Source: Roseivirga thermotolerans (GTDB lineage: Bacteria; Bacteroidota; Bacteroidia; Cytophagales; Cyclobacteriaceae). Taken from it: DNA of 64,000 nt. Below the pieces are notes generated by a model. It had not been told where the DNA came from. It did no database searches and saw nothing but the letters and a program-made list of their open reading frames with translations. Location of the stretch: contig NZ_BNAG01000001.1 in assembly GCF_014653175.1 (NCBI RefSeq), positions 992,001 to 1,056,000 on the forward strand. Reading direction: 5' to 3'. How positions within the stretch are numbered: the stretch's first letter is position 1; each line of letters opens with the position of its first letter. Positions 1 to 8,162 of this stretch are shown piece after piece. Both the position numbers and the translations under genes were made by a program.

Positions 1-807
1 GGAAGTCTAAAGAAAGTAACCCAAATAGAATTTGTAGACCAAAACCCCATTGGTAAATCGTCAAGATCAAACCCGGTTACCTATGTGAAGGCCTACGATG
101 CCATTAGGCAGTTATTTACAGATCAGCCTCTGGCGAAACAAAGAAACTACAAGCCGGCTTTCTTTTCGTTCAATGTAGACGGGGGGCGTTGTGAAACCTG
201 TCAGGGTGAAGGTGTTGTGAAGATTGAAATGCAGTTTATGGCCGATATTCACCTAACCTGCGAAAGTTGCAAGGGGCAACGTTTCAAGCAAGAAATCTTA
301 GAAGTGAAGTACCACGAAAAGAGTATTGCTGAGGTGTTAGACATGACCATAGATGATGCCATGGAGTTTTTTAAGAATGAGAAATCGATCATCAATAAAC
401 TGGCTCCTTTGCAAGAGGTGGGTTTGGGTTATATAAGATTGGGGCAGTCTTCCAATTCACTGAGTGGTGGAGAAGCTCAGCGTGTAAAGCTGGCTTATTT
501 TCTGGGTAAAGGAAAGGGAGCCAGTAAAGACCATATTCTCTTCATTTTCGATGAACCCACCACCGGGCTACACTTTCACGATATCAGTAAACTCATGCAT
601 TCCATCAATGCCCTTATAGAGCAGGGCAATTCAGTATTAATTATTGAACACAACACAGAGGTGATTAAGTGTGCCGACTGGATTATTGATCTGGGGCCTG
701 AAGGGGGAGAATTGGGAGGTCGTGTTTGCTTTGCCGGCACGCCTGAAGATATGCTGGCCATAAAAGACGAAAACCACACCGCCAGGTACCTGGCCGAGGT
801 TTTGTAG
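1..807 (+). CDS. uvrA: Excinuclease ABC subunit UvrA, C-terminal part (5' end outside window)
   Basis: The reading frame is open to base 1, so only the last 268 codons are present. UvrA is the damage-sensing ATPase of nucleotide excision repair, acting as a dimer with UvrB. Visible here are the stretch DQNPIGKSSRSNP near residues 13-25, the C-terminal zinc finger with two CxxC pairs near residues 64/67 and 87/90, the ABC signature LSGGEAQ, the Walker B segment FIFDEPTTGLHF and the conserved IIEHN switch-His region. The C-terminus is complete. A hairpin with a T-run follows at 834-862. The internal GTG at 85 is not the start. Which UvrA paralogue this is cannot be told from the fragment. Confidence 0.95.
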   Translation, partial: GSLKKVTQIEFVDQNPIGKSSRSNPVTYVKAYDAIRQLFTDQPLAKQRNYKPAFFSFNVDGGRCETCQGEGVVKIEMQFMADIHLTCESCKGQRFKQEILEVKYHEKSIAEVLDMTIDDAMEFFKNEKSIINKLAPLQEVGLGYIRLGQSSNSLSGGEAQRVKLAYFLGKGKGASKDHILFIFDEPTTGLHFHDISKLMHSINALIEQGNSVLIIEHNTEVIKCADWIIDLGPEGGELGGRVCFAGTPEDMLAIKDENHTARYLAEVL

Positions 808-833
808 TTTATTTTGGGATTTTGCAGGTGTTT

Positions 834-862
834 TCTGCCTAAGTTCAGGCAGGTCTTTTTTT
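834..862 (+). terminator. Rho-independent terminator after uvrA
   Basis: The arms CTGCCT (835-840) and AGGCAG (847-852) enclose a 6-nt loop and are followed by a run of seven T. It lies between uvrA and the convergent EamA gene. Confidence 0.65.
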
Positions 863-1702
863 ACCTGACCTCCTCATAAGAACCCCAAAAATATTGGCTG
901 AAATAATGAGCCCGGCACCAATAAGCTTTGAGCTACTCATTTCTTCATTGAGAAAGAGATAACTGGTGAACATGGCAATGGGCGAGCCTAAATAAAATAT
1001 AAGGCTCGTATTGGTGGGCGGTAACATGGTAGAGGCCCTTAGCCACAAGGTGTGCGCCACTACTGTGCAGATTACACCCAGAATGGCCAAATAAACCCAA
1101 TCGATTTGGGTTAAGTTCCAGTTTGTTTTTGCAGAAAAAAGAAGAAAAACCAACATGGCAAAGGTGTACTGACCGAAGGCTCTGCTCATGGAGTCGATGT
1201 GCTGATGCCTTTGTTGTACAAAGGGAAGTATGGCAAAAAACAACGCGCTGCATAGTCCTATGAGAATGCCGGCAGTTACATCGTTTTGAAGGTCAAAGTC
1301 GGGAATAATCAAGAAAATGCCGACTACGGCAATCATTACAGCCGCAACATCGGTTAACCGTGGTTTCACCCCTTTAATTAACCAGTTAAGGTATATCATA
1401 TGTACTCCAAAAGAAGAGACACTTAAAATGGCCATCGATGGGGTCGACATTTTTACACTGATGAAATAAGTGACCCAGTGAGCACCAAACAGTAGGCCTA
1501 TCCATAACAGGGCCCTCCATTCTTTTAAGTTCAACTTCTTTAGGTTGGAGTGTCGGGCAAGGAAATAGAGAAACACAATGCCTATCGATAGTCTCACCAC
1601 CCCAATGGTAAAGGCATTGGCGCTAACCTCTTTAATAAATACCGGAGTGATGCCAAAAATGAAAACAGCGATCAGCCCTTCAACGTAGTAGCGTGGATTC
1701 AC
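845..1702 (-). CDS. EamA/DMT-superfamily membrane transporter
   Basis: A 285-residue protein with about ten hydrophobic helices in two repeats, typical of EamA (drug/metabolite transporter) proteins. The first repeat opens with GLIAVFIFGITPVFIKEV, matching the usual small-residue start of EamA helix 1. The second ends with the SPIAMFTSYLFLNEEMS pattern (helices 9-10, including the conserved 'LNE' before the last helix) and a basic tail RRSGKKR. The family exports small metabolites or amino acids across the inner membrane, and the substrate cannot be deduced here. The start is a GTG at 1702; there is no better upstream ATG. It stands alone and converges with uvrA. Confidence 0.88.
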   Translation of the reverse strand: MNPRYYVEGLIAVFIFGITPVFIKEVSANAFTIGVVRLSIGIVFLYFLARHSNLKKLNLKEWRALLWIGLLFGAHWVTYFISVKMSTPSMAILSVSSFGVHMIYLNWLIKGVKPRLTDVAAVMIAVVGIFLIIPDFDLQNDVTAGILIGLCSALFFAILPFVQQRHQHIDSMSRAFGQYTFAMLVFLLFSAKTNWNLTQIDWVYLAILGVICTVVAHTLWLRASTMLPPTNTSLIFYLGSPIAMFTSYLFLNEEMSSSKLIGAGLIISANIFGVLMRRSGKKRPA

Positions 1703-1882
1703 AGGGCGAATTTAGCGCATTGAAGCCGATAAATTTCTGCCTACTTTCTTTTAGGGCACTTAAATACCTGATGATATGAAATATTCGCCAGTGGTTAAAG
1801 CACTCTAAAGGTGGAGAAAGGGAATAAGGCTCCCGGCTTAAAAGCAGGCGGCAAGTCTCTGAAATAGAAAAGGCAGTAAGGC

Positions 1883-2359
1883 TTATTCTTTAATTAGCCC
1901 TTTTCTTTTGAGAATGGTTTCTATGAATTTAATCTCGTTTTGAGTTTTGAAGACGTTTAGTGGAAATAGCATTAATTGGGCTTTATTAACCACTAGCACA
2001 ATCTGATTTTTATCGATCCAGGCCCGCTTTATTTGCTCCCATTTCATAGGCATTCCCTGCTTGCTATTTAGTTTGATCAGAATTTGACGGCTGTCAATTT
2101 CATAAGAGAGCTTTTCGAAAAGCATTTTGCTTTGCTCTAGCTGGGTGACACCGGCAAACTGAATTACCCAGAAAAGCACATAAAGGGTGAGGGCAATAAG
2201 GGCACCAATCCACCACCAGTTAGAAGGAACCACAAAGGTCATGGCCGAAATAGCCAAGGCAATAAGTATAACCCACCACTGATCTTTGAGTACATTTTTT
2301 AGGCCAGCGCGCATATAGGCCTTTTTATCGAGCGCGTATTTCTTTGTCTTAACTATCAT
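1883..2359 (-). CDS. YcxB-like membrane protein
   Basis: A 158-residue protein of a YcxB-like type. It has a short N-terminal cytoplasmic stretch, two adjacent transmembrane helices at about residues 30-70 (WWVILIALAIS... and WWWIGALIALTLYVLFW), and a C-terminal soluble domain. That domain carries the pattern typical of YcxB C-terminal domains: 'MPMKWEQIKRAWIDKNQIVLVVNKAQLMLFPLNVF'-like alternating strands ending in a helix with KFIETILKRKG. Molecular function is unknown for the family. It is a single gene reading away from nadC's downstream end, with about 110 bases between them. Confidence 0.75.
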   Translation of the reverse strand: MIVKTKKYALDKKAYMRAGLKNVLKDQWWVILIALAISAMTFVVPSNWWWIGALIALTLYVLFWVIQFAGVTQLEQSKMLFEKLSYEIDSRQILIKLNSKQGMPMKWEQIKRAWIDKNQIVLVVNKAQLMLFPLNVFKTQNEIKFIETILKRKGLIKE

Positions 2360-2467
2360 TATTTGGTCCTTTTATACACAGTGTCGAAAAAGGAACACAA
2401 ACATAATGATCAAAACTAAGGCTTCAATCAATAGAACTAAAAAATTACGCTTACCCTTTGCCAATGC

Positions 2468-3325
2468 TTATTCTGCTTTAAGACTGATGTCTAAACTCTT
2501 TATGGAGTGTGTTAAAGCTCCAACGGAAATAAAGTCTACTCCGGTTTCTGCTACCGGGCGAATGGACGATTCAGTAATTCCACCGGATGCCTCTGTCTCT
2601 GAGCGTCCGTCAATGTATTTCACGGCCTCTGTCATTTCTTCAACCGACATATTGTCCAGCATAATTCGATCTACTCCACCAACGGCTACTGCTTCTTTCA
2701 CTTCTTGCAGGTTTCGTGTTTCCACCTCGATTTTCAGGTTGAGATTTTGGCTTTTCAGGTAGTTTTGAGTGGCACGAACGGCCTGGGTTATTCCTCCTGC
2801 AAAATCAATGTGGTTGTCTTTGAGCATAATCATGTCATACAAACCATACCTGTGGTTTACTCCTCCGCCAATGAGTACCGCCCATTTTTCCAGCATCCTC
2901 ATGTTTGGAGTTGTTTTTCTCGTGTCGAGAAGGTTAGCTCCAGTGCCCGCTATCAGCGAATTTAATTGAGCTGTTTTGGTGGCAATGCCACTCATGCGTT
3001 GCATGCAGTTTAAAAGCAGACGTTCTCCGGAGAGTATAGCCTGAACTTTTCCTTGCAAGCGCATAATTACATCGCCTTTGGCCACTTGCTGACCGTCTTT
3101 GGCCAACATTTCAATGTGCATGTTTGGGTCTAACTTTCGAAAAACAAGCGGAGCCAATTCCATACCGGCAATTACTCCGGCCTCTTTCACAAGCAGGTAG
3201 GCCGATTGTTCGCTGCTGGCAGGAATGCAAGAGAGTGTAGAATGATCACCATCTCCAAGATCTTCGCTCAGTGCGCGGGTTATAAAATCATCGAGCAGGG
3301 CATCGGTCACATAAGGAGGTCTCAT
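2468..3325 (-). CDS. nadC: Nicotinate-nucleotide pyrophosphorylase (carboxylating)
   Basis: Quinolinate phosphoribosyltransferase, 285 residues, the usual size. It converts quinolinate and PRPP to nicotinate mononucleotide, CO2 and pyrophosphate in de novo NAD synthesis. Hallmarks are ALSEDLGDGDHST near the N-terminus, the ERLLLNCMQRMSGIAT segment, LLDTRKTTPNMR (substrate-binding Arg/Lys), GGGVNHRYGLYDMIMLKDNHI, KIEVE, DRIMLDNM and the C-terminal EASGGI and VDFISVGALTHS phosphate-binding loops. The ATG at 3325 is preceded by TACCTTTG on the minus strand (3330-3337), which resembles a Bacteroidota -7 element only 4 nt from the start. The DUF4783 gene lies 23 bases upstream on the same strand. 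Confidence 0.96.
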   Translation of the reverse strand: MRPPYVTDALLDDFITRALSEDLGDGDHSTLSCIPASSEQSAYLLVKEAGVIAGMELAPLVFRKLDPNMHIEMLAKDGQQVAKGDVIMRLQGKVQAILSGERLLLNCMQRMSGIATKTAQLNSLIAGTGANLLDTRKTTPNMRMLEKWAVLIGGGVNHRYGLYDMIMLKDNHIDFAGGITQAVRATQNYLKSQNLNLKIEVETRNLQEVKEAVAVGGVDRIMLDNMSVEEMTEAVKYIDGRSETEASGGITESSIRPVAETGVDFISVGALTHSIKSLDISLKAE

Positions 3326-3348
3326 GCAACAAAGGTAGCTAAAAGCAC

Positions 3349-3753
3349 TTATCGTTCTTTGGTAAATTCCAAACGGTATACTTTGTAGATGTCTTTGAAC
3401 TTTTTGGCTCGAATAACTACTCTGTGGCTCCCTCCTGAAGAAGTATAGGTGCCAATGGCATAAATGATGCCTCCAGAAGAGTTATTACCATCGTGAATAA
3501 ACTCAAAGCCTTTTGAAGGGTATTGCTGAAAGAATTGCTTTAGCATTATTTCAGCCTGATTGACACTGTATTCTTTGCGATCACCATCCAGTTTAATTTC
3601 TACCTTCTCATGGAGGTGCTTGGTGAGTTCCTTAGAACTGCTGGCTTTTAGAGCCCCTTCTACTTTACTGATAATAGACTCTTCCTGCGCCAGAAGTGGT
3701 AGCGAAAGTGAAAGCATCAGTATTACTACAGTGTGTTTTAGATAGGTCTTCAT
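3349..3753 (-). CDS. DUF4783 family secreted protein
   Basis: A 134-residue protein with a clear signal peptide (VVILMLSLSLPLLAQ, cleavage after about residue 22). The mature part is NTF2-like in feel: an amphipathic helix (SIISKVEGALKASSSKELTKHL), strands with KVEIKLDGDRKEYSVNQAEIMLKQFF, then GGIIYAIGTYTSSGG and a terminal strand. This matches DUF4783, a Bacteroidota family typically found beside nadC, of unknown role. The conserved neighbour suggests co-transcription with nadC rather than a shared reaction. Confidence 0.82.
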   Translation of the reverse strand: MKTYLKHTVVILMLSLSLPLLAQEESIISKVEGALKASSSKELTKHLHEKVEIKLDGDRKEYSVNQAEIMLKQFFQQYPSKGFEFIHDGNNSSGGIIYAIGTYTSSGGSHRVVIRAKKFKDIYKVYRLEFTKER

Positions 3754-3880
3754 GTCTTTTGAACTTACTCCTATGATGCCAAAATAATGCCAGATATCAT
3801 AGGTTGGTTCTTTAGAACGATCAAATTAATAGAATGAGTGTGGACTTACAAACCAGGCTTTAATAATTATATTTGCCGCC

Positions 3881-5389
3881 ATGGAGAAACGCGTTTTATT
3901 GATGATTCTGGACGGCTGGGGGCTGGCACAAGACAAAACGGTATCGGCTATAGACCGAGCTAAAACCCCGGTAATGGATAAACTCTTTGAAACCTATGCC
4001 CACAGTACTCTGGAAGCTTCTGGTCTGGCAGTAGGATTACCCGAAGGACAAATGGGCAATTCGGAAGTAGGGCATATGAACATTGGGGCCGGAAGAGTAG
4101 TATATCAAGATCTGGTGAAAATCAATAAGGCTGTAGAAGAAGGCACTCTACAAGACAATGATACGTTGAAGGAGGCCTTATCTTATGCCAGAGCCAACCA
4201 TAAAAAAGTACACTTAATGGGTTTGGTGAGCGATGGAGGAGTTCATTCTCATCTTAATCACCTGAAAGGCCTCATGACCATTTGTGCGAGACATGAGCTT
4301 CAGGAGGTGTACCTGCATGCGTTTACGGATGGCCGTGATACTGATCCTAAAGGGGGAAGAGCCTATATAGCCGATATTCTTAACCATGCCAGACAAACCA
4401 CCGGGCGGTTAGCCTCTGTGGTAGGTAGGTACTATGCAATGGATAGAGACAATCGTTGGGAGCGGGTTAAGCTTGCCTATGACGCTCTGGTCCATGGTGT
4501 AGGAGAGAAAACAGATGATTTTCTGCAGGCTATTGACAGATCTTACCAAGCAGGAGTAACGGATGAGTTCATAAAACCCATTGTAACAATGGCTACAGGG
4601 GCCACCATACAAGAGGACGATGTGGTGATCTGCTTTAACTTTCGTACCGACCGTGGAAGGCAGATTACACAGGCACTCACACAAACGGACTTTCCTGAGT
4701 TTGGAATGAGTCGCATGAACTTGCACTATGTGACCATGACCAACTATGACGATTCCTTTAAAGGAGTTAAAGTCATTTTCGACAAAGACAACTTAAACAA
4801 TACTCTGGGAGAGGTTTTAGAGCGTGCCGGAAAAACGCAAATAAGAATAGCCGAAACAGAAAAATACCCTCATGTAACTTTCTTTTTTAGCGGAGGAAGA
4901 GAAAAGGAGTTTAATGGAGAGAAAAGAATTCTGTGCCCATCACCAAAAGTAGCTACTTATGATTTGCAACCTGAAATGTCGGCAAAAGCTATTACTGAGG
5001 CTATAATTCCTGAACTTGAGGCACAAACAGCCGACTTTATTTGTCTGAACTTTGCCAATGCAGATATGGTAGGCCATACCGGAGACTTTAATGCTGCGGT
5101 GAAGGCGTGCGAGACAGTCGATGCTTGTGCAGGAGATGTTTTGCAGGCTGCATTAAACAGCGGTTATACTTCCATTGTAATTGCTGACCACGGGAATTCA
5201 GACATAATGATTAACCCTGATGGTTCGCCCAATACGGCTCATACAACCAACCTGGTACCTTGTATACTCGTAGACAACAATTTAAAGCCTGCTTTAAAGG
5301 AGGGTAAGCTTGGCGACCTGGCTCCAACCATTCTCAAGCTTATGGGCATTGACATTCCGGCAGAAATGACAGGCGACTTATTGTTATGA
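3881..5389 (+). CDS. gpmI: 2,3-bisphosphoglycerate-independent phosphoglycerate mutase
   Basis: 502 residues, full length for the alkaline-phosphatase-fold mutase interconverting 3- and 2-phosphoglycerate in glycolysis/gluconeogenesis. The first metal-ligand segment is MILDGWG (Asp11). The catalytic serine is in GQMGNSEVGHMNIGAG (Ser61). The phosphate/substrate residues lie in HAFTDGRDTDP and GRYYAMDRDNRW. The C-terminal metal ligands are in ANADMVGHTGDF, IADHGNSD and NTAHTTN. The ATG at 3881 follows a TATATTTG element (3868-3875) by only five bases, which suggests a very short or absent leader. Its stop overlaps the start of the next gene by four bases (ATGA). Confidence 0.97.
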   Translation: MEKRVLLMILDGWGLAQDKTVSAIDRAKTPVMDKLFETYAHSTLEASGLAVGLPEGQMGNSEVGHMNIGAGRVVYQDLVKINKAVEEGTLQDNDTLKEALSYARANHKKVHLMGLVSDGGVHSHLNHLKGLMTICARHELQEVYLHAFTDGRDTDPKGGRAYIADILNHARQTTGRLASVVGRYYAMDRDNRWERVKLAYDALVHGVGEKTDDFLQAIDRSYQAGVTDEFIKPIVTMATGATIQEDDVVICFNFRTDRGRQITQALTQTDFPEFGMSRMNLHYVTMTNYDDSFKGVKVIFDKDNLNNTLGEVLERAGKTQIRIAETEKYPHVTFFFSGGREKEFNGEKRILCPSPKVATYDLQPEMSAKAITEAIIPELEAQTADFICLNFANADMVGHTGDFNAAVKACETVDACAGDVLQAALNSGYTSIVIADHGNSDIMINPDGSPNTAHTTNLVPCILVDNNLKPALKEGKLGDLAPTILKLMGIDIPAEMTGDLLL

Positions 5390-5955
5390 GAGTTTCTTTG
5401 GTGCTATTTCTTTGTTTTTGGGCCTTTTCGTGCAACCCAAAGCCACAACCTGTTGCTAAAGAAGAGGCTTACTTTAATATAGAACAGTTGTTGGCCGATG
5501 AAATACGACACTTACTAAGTGTGAAGGCCGGCTTGGAGAAAAAGGTAACGTCTGACGGTAACACAGACCATATAACCATTGTGCCGGCCGATGAAGACGA
5601 GTGGAAGGGGCAGTTGGGCCTTTTTCTGGCAGCGAATATTGCAATGCCGGGTAACAGGGGAGCCTACTTTAGCGAGACGTTGAGCCTTTTAGAAGGCCAT
5701 GAGAAGGTTATTTACACAGCCAAATCGGCAAAACAGGCTGTGCAAACTATGGAGTGTTTGTATGTGGACGGAGAATTAGAGCAGGTAGATATTGTGACCG
5801 GTGAGCACAACGTTATTTTCGACAGCTCAAAGCAACTTACCCTGTATCTGGACAAGAATTCGGGCCACTTGCGTGGTTTCAAAATCAAAGGGCATGAAGA
5901 AATGCACTTAAAAGATGTACTTGATTTTGAGGTAGAGGCGGTTATAACCTATTAG
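5386..5955 (+). CDS. Hypothetical lipoprotein, translationally coupled to gpmI
   Basis: 189 residues, family not recognised. The N-terminus MRVSLVLFLCFWAFSC is a short lipoprotein signal with Cys16 as the likely lipidated residue. The mature protein is acidic and mostly alternating strand-like segments (HVNVIFDSSKQLTLYLDKNSGHL region near the C-terminus), perhaps a beta-rich periplasmic domain. It starts inside the gpmI stop (ATGA), so it is probably co-expressed with gpmI, though a lipoprotein has no obvious link to glycolysis. The 3' end contributes to a hairpin (AGGCGGTT 5936-5943 with AACCGCCT 5960-5967). Confidence 0.75.
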   Translation: MRVSLVLFLCFWAFSCNPKPQPVAKEEAYFNIEQLLADEIRHLLSVKAGLEKKVTSDGNTDHITIVPADEDEWKGQLGLFLAANIAMPGNRGAYFSETLSLLEGHEKVIYTAKSAKQAVQTMECLYVDGELEQVDIVTGEHNVIFDSSKQLTLYLDKNSGHLRGFKIKGHEEMHLKDVLDFEVEAVITY

Positions 5956-5978
5956 TTCGAACCGCCTGCTAGCGCTAG

Positions 5979-6905
5979 TTATATTCTAAAAATGGCTTCC
6001 AGAAAGCTCATGTTCTCTTTACCCATTTTTATGATCATAATGGGCATGTCGTCTCCTTCTTCAACAAGTTTTTCTGCCACCGAACCAATGAGTACAGAAG
6101 CAGGTCCGGACCTTCCCTTTGAGCCAATGATAATGAGGTCTACCTTTTCCTCAAGTCCTGTTCTATATATTTTATCGGCCGGATGCGGGTCATCGTCCAG
6201 AGCAAAAGTGTGATCATAGTCTACACCCTCCAGGTTCATTTTTTTGAAGAAGCGTTCACACTCTTTTTTGGTGTTTTCAAGCATTATTTCTGCAAACTCC
6301 TCATAGCTCTTGCCTGACTTGTAGTAACCGGTGGGCACTTTATAAACATGGTTGCTCAGTAGTTTTGCTCCGGATTTTTTTTGCAGAGCAATGCCAATCT
6401 CGAAGGCCATTTTTGAGTGATCGGAGTAGTCGATAGAAACCATCACCTTGTTCATTTCTAGCGGTGGGTTTTCAGGAACAAAAATCACCGAGGCACTAAT
6501 GGACTTAGCGATTTTTTTGGCGTTGAGCCCTGAGCCTCCGAGCTTCTCTTTCCTTCCTAGTAGCACCAGGTCTACCACTTTTACTTTGGCCAGTTTTAGA
6601 ATCTCATCGGTTACCTTTCCGGCTACCACTATGTTTTTAATCTCACAGTTTTCAGGTTTTACAAAATGCTGCTCAATAACCTGATTCATTTCATGCTCCA
6701 GAGTTTCATCTATGGGTGCCATTAGGTCGCCATATTTTTCCTGAATCTCTTCCGGCAGTTCTAAACTGGTGGTTACATGCATAAAGTACACTACATCTAT
6801 GTCGAAAGTCTTTACCGCCATAGAGGCATACTTCAGTAAATAAACATCCATTTGGCTCAAATCGAGCGCCACAATCATTCGCTGAAACTTGGTGAGGTCT
6901 TGCAT
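5979..6905 (-). CDS. Universal stress protein with two UspA domains
   Basis: 308 residues made of two tandem Usp folds (about 1-145 and 150-290). The N-terminal domain opens with FQRMIVALDLSQMDVYLLKYA. The second domain opens with NKVMVSIDYSDHSKMAFE and carries the ATP-binding signature GSKGRSGPASVLIGSVAEKL, which fits G-x2-G-x9-G(S/T). The corresponding region of the first domain (LLGRKEKLGGSGLNAKKIAKS) is a degenerate version. The protein is cytoplasmic and nucleotide-binding, and usually helps survival under stress; no specific partner is evident. It converges with the gpmI operon. Confidence 0.9.
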   Translation of the reverse strand: MQDLTKFQRMIVALDLSQMDVYLLKYASMAVKTFDIDVVYFMHVTTSLELPEEIQEKYGDLMAPIDETLEHEMNQVIEQHFVKPENCEIKNIVVAGKVTDEILKLAKVKVVDLVLLGRKEKLGGSGLNAKKIAKSISASVIFVPENPPLEMNKVMVSIDYSDHSKMAFEIGIALQKKSGAKLLSNHVYKVPTGYYKSGKSYEEFAEIMLENTKKECERFFKKMNLEGVDYDHTFALDDDPHPADKIYRTGLEEKVDLIIIGSKGRSGPASVLIGSVAEKLVEEGDDMPIMIIKMGKENMSFLEAIFRI

Positions 6906-7043
6906 GGTGCAATATTAGATTAGGCTCCAATTTATTGAATTAAAGCTGGTCATTCCACCGCCTCAGGTATTTTTTTAGTCTTTTTAAAATTACGGCATGA
7001 GAAACCTTGGGGCTTTTATAAATTTGCCCTTTAAACCGAGCCA

Positions 7044-7367
7044 ATGTCGCAGAGGAGTTTCTTAGAAAAAATGCAGAATAAGTGGGGTCTCAACTCCATC
7101 TTTCAAACCGTAATGGTGCTCATCGTTTTTGCCTTCACCGGCTCAACAGTGCTTTTCCTCAAGCCATTTATCTTTGATTTGGTGGGCTTTGAGCACATTA
7201 CCGGGTTTTGGGGAGTGCTTTTATATATAGTGCTCATCTTTCCGCTTTATCAGGTATTGATTCTTATTTATGGGTTTATTTTCGGACAGTTTGCTTTTTT
7301 CTGGAACTGGGAGAAACAGTTTGTGCAGCGTATGGGGCGGCTGTTCAAAAAGCGTGACAAGAACTGA
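7044..7367 (+). CDS. Small membrane protein (DUF6787-like)
   Basis: 107 residues. After a short N-terminal 'LEKMQNKWGLNSIFQTVMVLIVFAFTGS'-type stretch there are two or three hydrophobic helices (about 18-38, 55-75, 75-90), then an aromatic/basic C-terminus (FFWNWEKQFVQRMGRLFKKR). It resembles a conserved Bacteroidota family of unknown function that I recall as DUF6787; that name is from memory. A TAAATTTG element at 7019-7026 may be its -7 box. The Fur-family gene follows 54 bases downstream in the same direction. Confidence 0.75.
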   Translation: MSQRSFLEKMQNKWGLNSIFQTVMVLIVFAFTGSTVLFLKPFIFDLVGFEHITGFWGVLLYIVLIFPLYQVLILIYGFIFGQFAFFWNWEKQFVQRMGRLFKKRDKN

Positions 7368-7421
7368 GAACCATTTTATTCAAAATAGGCTTATCTTACT
7401 GTCAATCTTTATATTTAGATC

Positions 7422-7841
7422 GTGGATAGCGAAGTAAAAAAACTGCTGAAGAGCCATTCATTAAGACTCACGCAAAGTAGAGGCGATGTTATTTCTGTTT
7501 TTCTAGATAAGCAGGTGGCTATAAGCCATAGCGATATTGAAACAGAAATTGATGGCAAGTACGACAGGGTAACCATTTACCGAACCCTAAAATCTTTTAT
7601 GGACAAGGGACTTATTCATAAAGTACTTGACGATAGTGGTGCTACCCGATATGCCTTGTGTCATGATGAATGCTCTGAAGATTCCCACAAGCACAATCAT
7701 ATCCACTTTAAATGCCAGGAGTGTGATGAAACCACCTGTTTGGAGTTGGTAGATATACCCGAGGTAAAGTTGCCTGCCGGCTTCGAGGCTCTGGAAAGCA
7801 ATTACTTGGTTTCCGGGGTTTGCAATAAATGTAATCAGTAA
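7422..7841 (+). CDS. Fur-family transcriptional regulator (Fur/Zur type)
   Basis: 139 residues, normal for Fur-family repressors. The N-terminal winged helix carries LRLTQSRGDVISVFLDKQVAISHSDIE and DRVTIYRTLKSFMDKGLIHKV, the recognition-helix signature of the family. The C-terminal dimer/metal domain has a His-rich segment (SHKHNHIHFKC) and two CxxC pairs (CQEC near residue 100, CNKC at the end) for structural zinc. The start is GTG at 7422. Whether it senses iron or zinc cannot be decided from sequence. It is the only Fur-family gene in the window, so it is the local candidate to bind the palindromes near 53.1 and 56.5 kb. It overlaps the next, opposite gene tail-to-tail by 7 bases. Confidence 0.9.
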   Translation: MDSEVKKLLKSHSLRLTQSRGDVISVFLDKQVAISHSDIETEIDGKYDRVTIYRTLKSFMDKGLIHKVLDDSGATRYALCHDECSEDSHKHNHIHFKCQECDETTCLELVDIPEVKLPAGFEALESNYLVSGVCNKCNQ

Positions 7842-8071
7842 ACCAACTCTTCTTTTTTTAGCTGCTTCTTTGGTGGTTCAGAGTCAGGAGGGCCTGTTGG
7901 CCAAACAACTCCGGGAGGTAAATCTATCTGTGGCCCCTCCTCCCAATTAATTCCTCCCTCATCACCATTAGAATCAGAACGCTTTCGTCTTCTCATAAGT
8001 GTAAAGGTTAGGTAAGTAAGCAGTACATAAGTGAGCCCGCTTAGAATAAGGTCGTAGTATAAGCTACCCAT
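7835..8071 (-). CDS. Small single-pass membrane protein, unknown
   Basis: 78 residues: one N-terminal transmembrane helix (residues 4-25), a basic stop-transfer run RRRKR, then a proline- and acid-rich cytoplasmic tail (PQIDLPPGVVWPTGPPDSEPPKK). No family recognised. The start is the ATG at 8071. The topology and composition look like a real small protein rather than a shadow, and nothing else explains this strand. Its 3' end overlaps the Fur-family gene by 7 bases. Confidence 0.6.
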   Translation of the reverse strand: MGSLYYDLILSGLTYVLLTYLTFTLMRRRKRSDSNGDEGGINWEEGPQIDLPPGVVWPTGPPDSEPPKKQLKKEELVY

Positions 8072-8162
8072 AATAATTAGTAATACTTCTTTTCGAAGCT
8101 GGTGGTTCGAAATATTTTACTTTGGCTCTTTTTAGCCAATCAGCAATGGCCGGATTGTAAAC

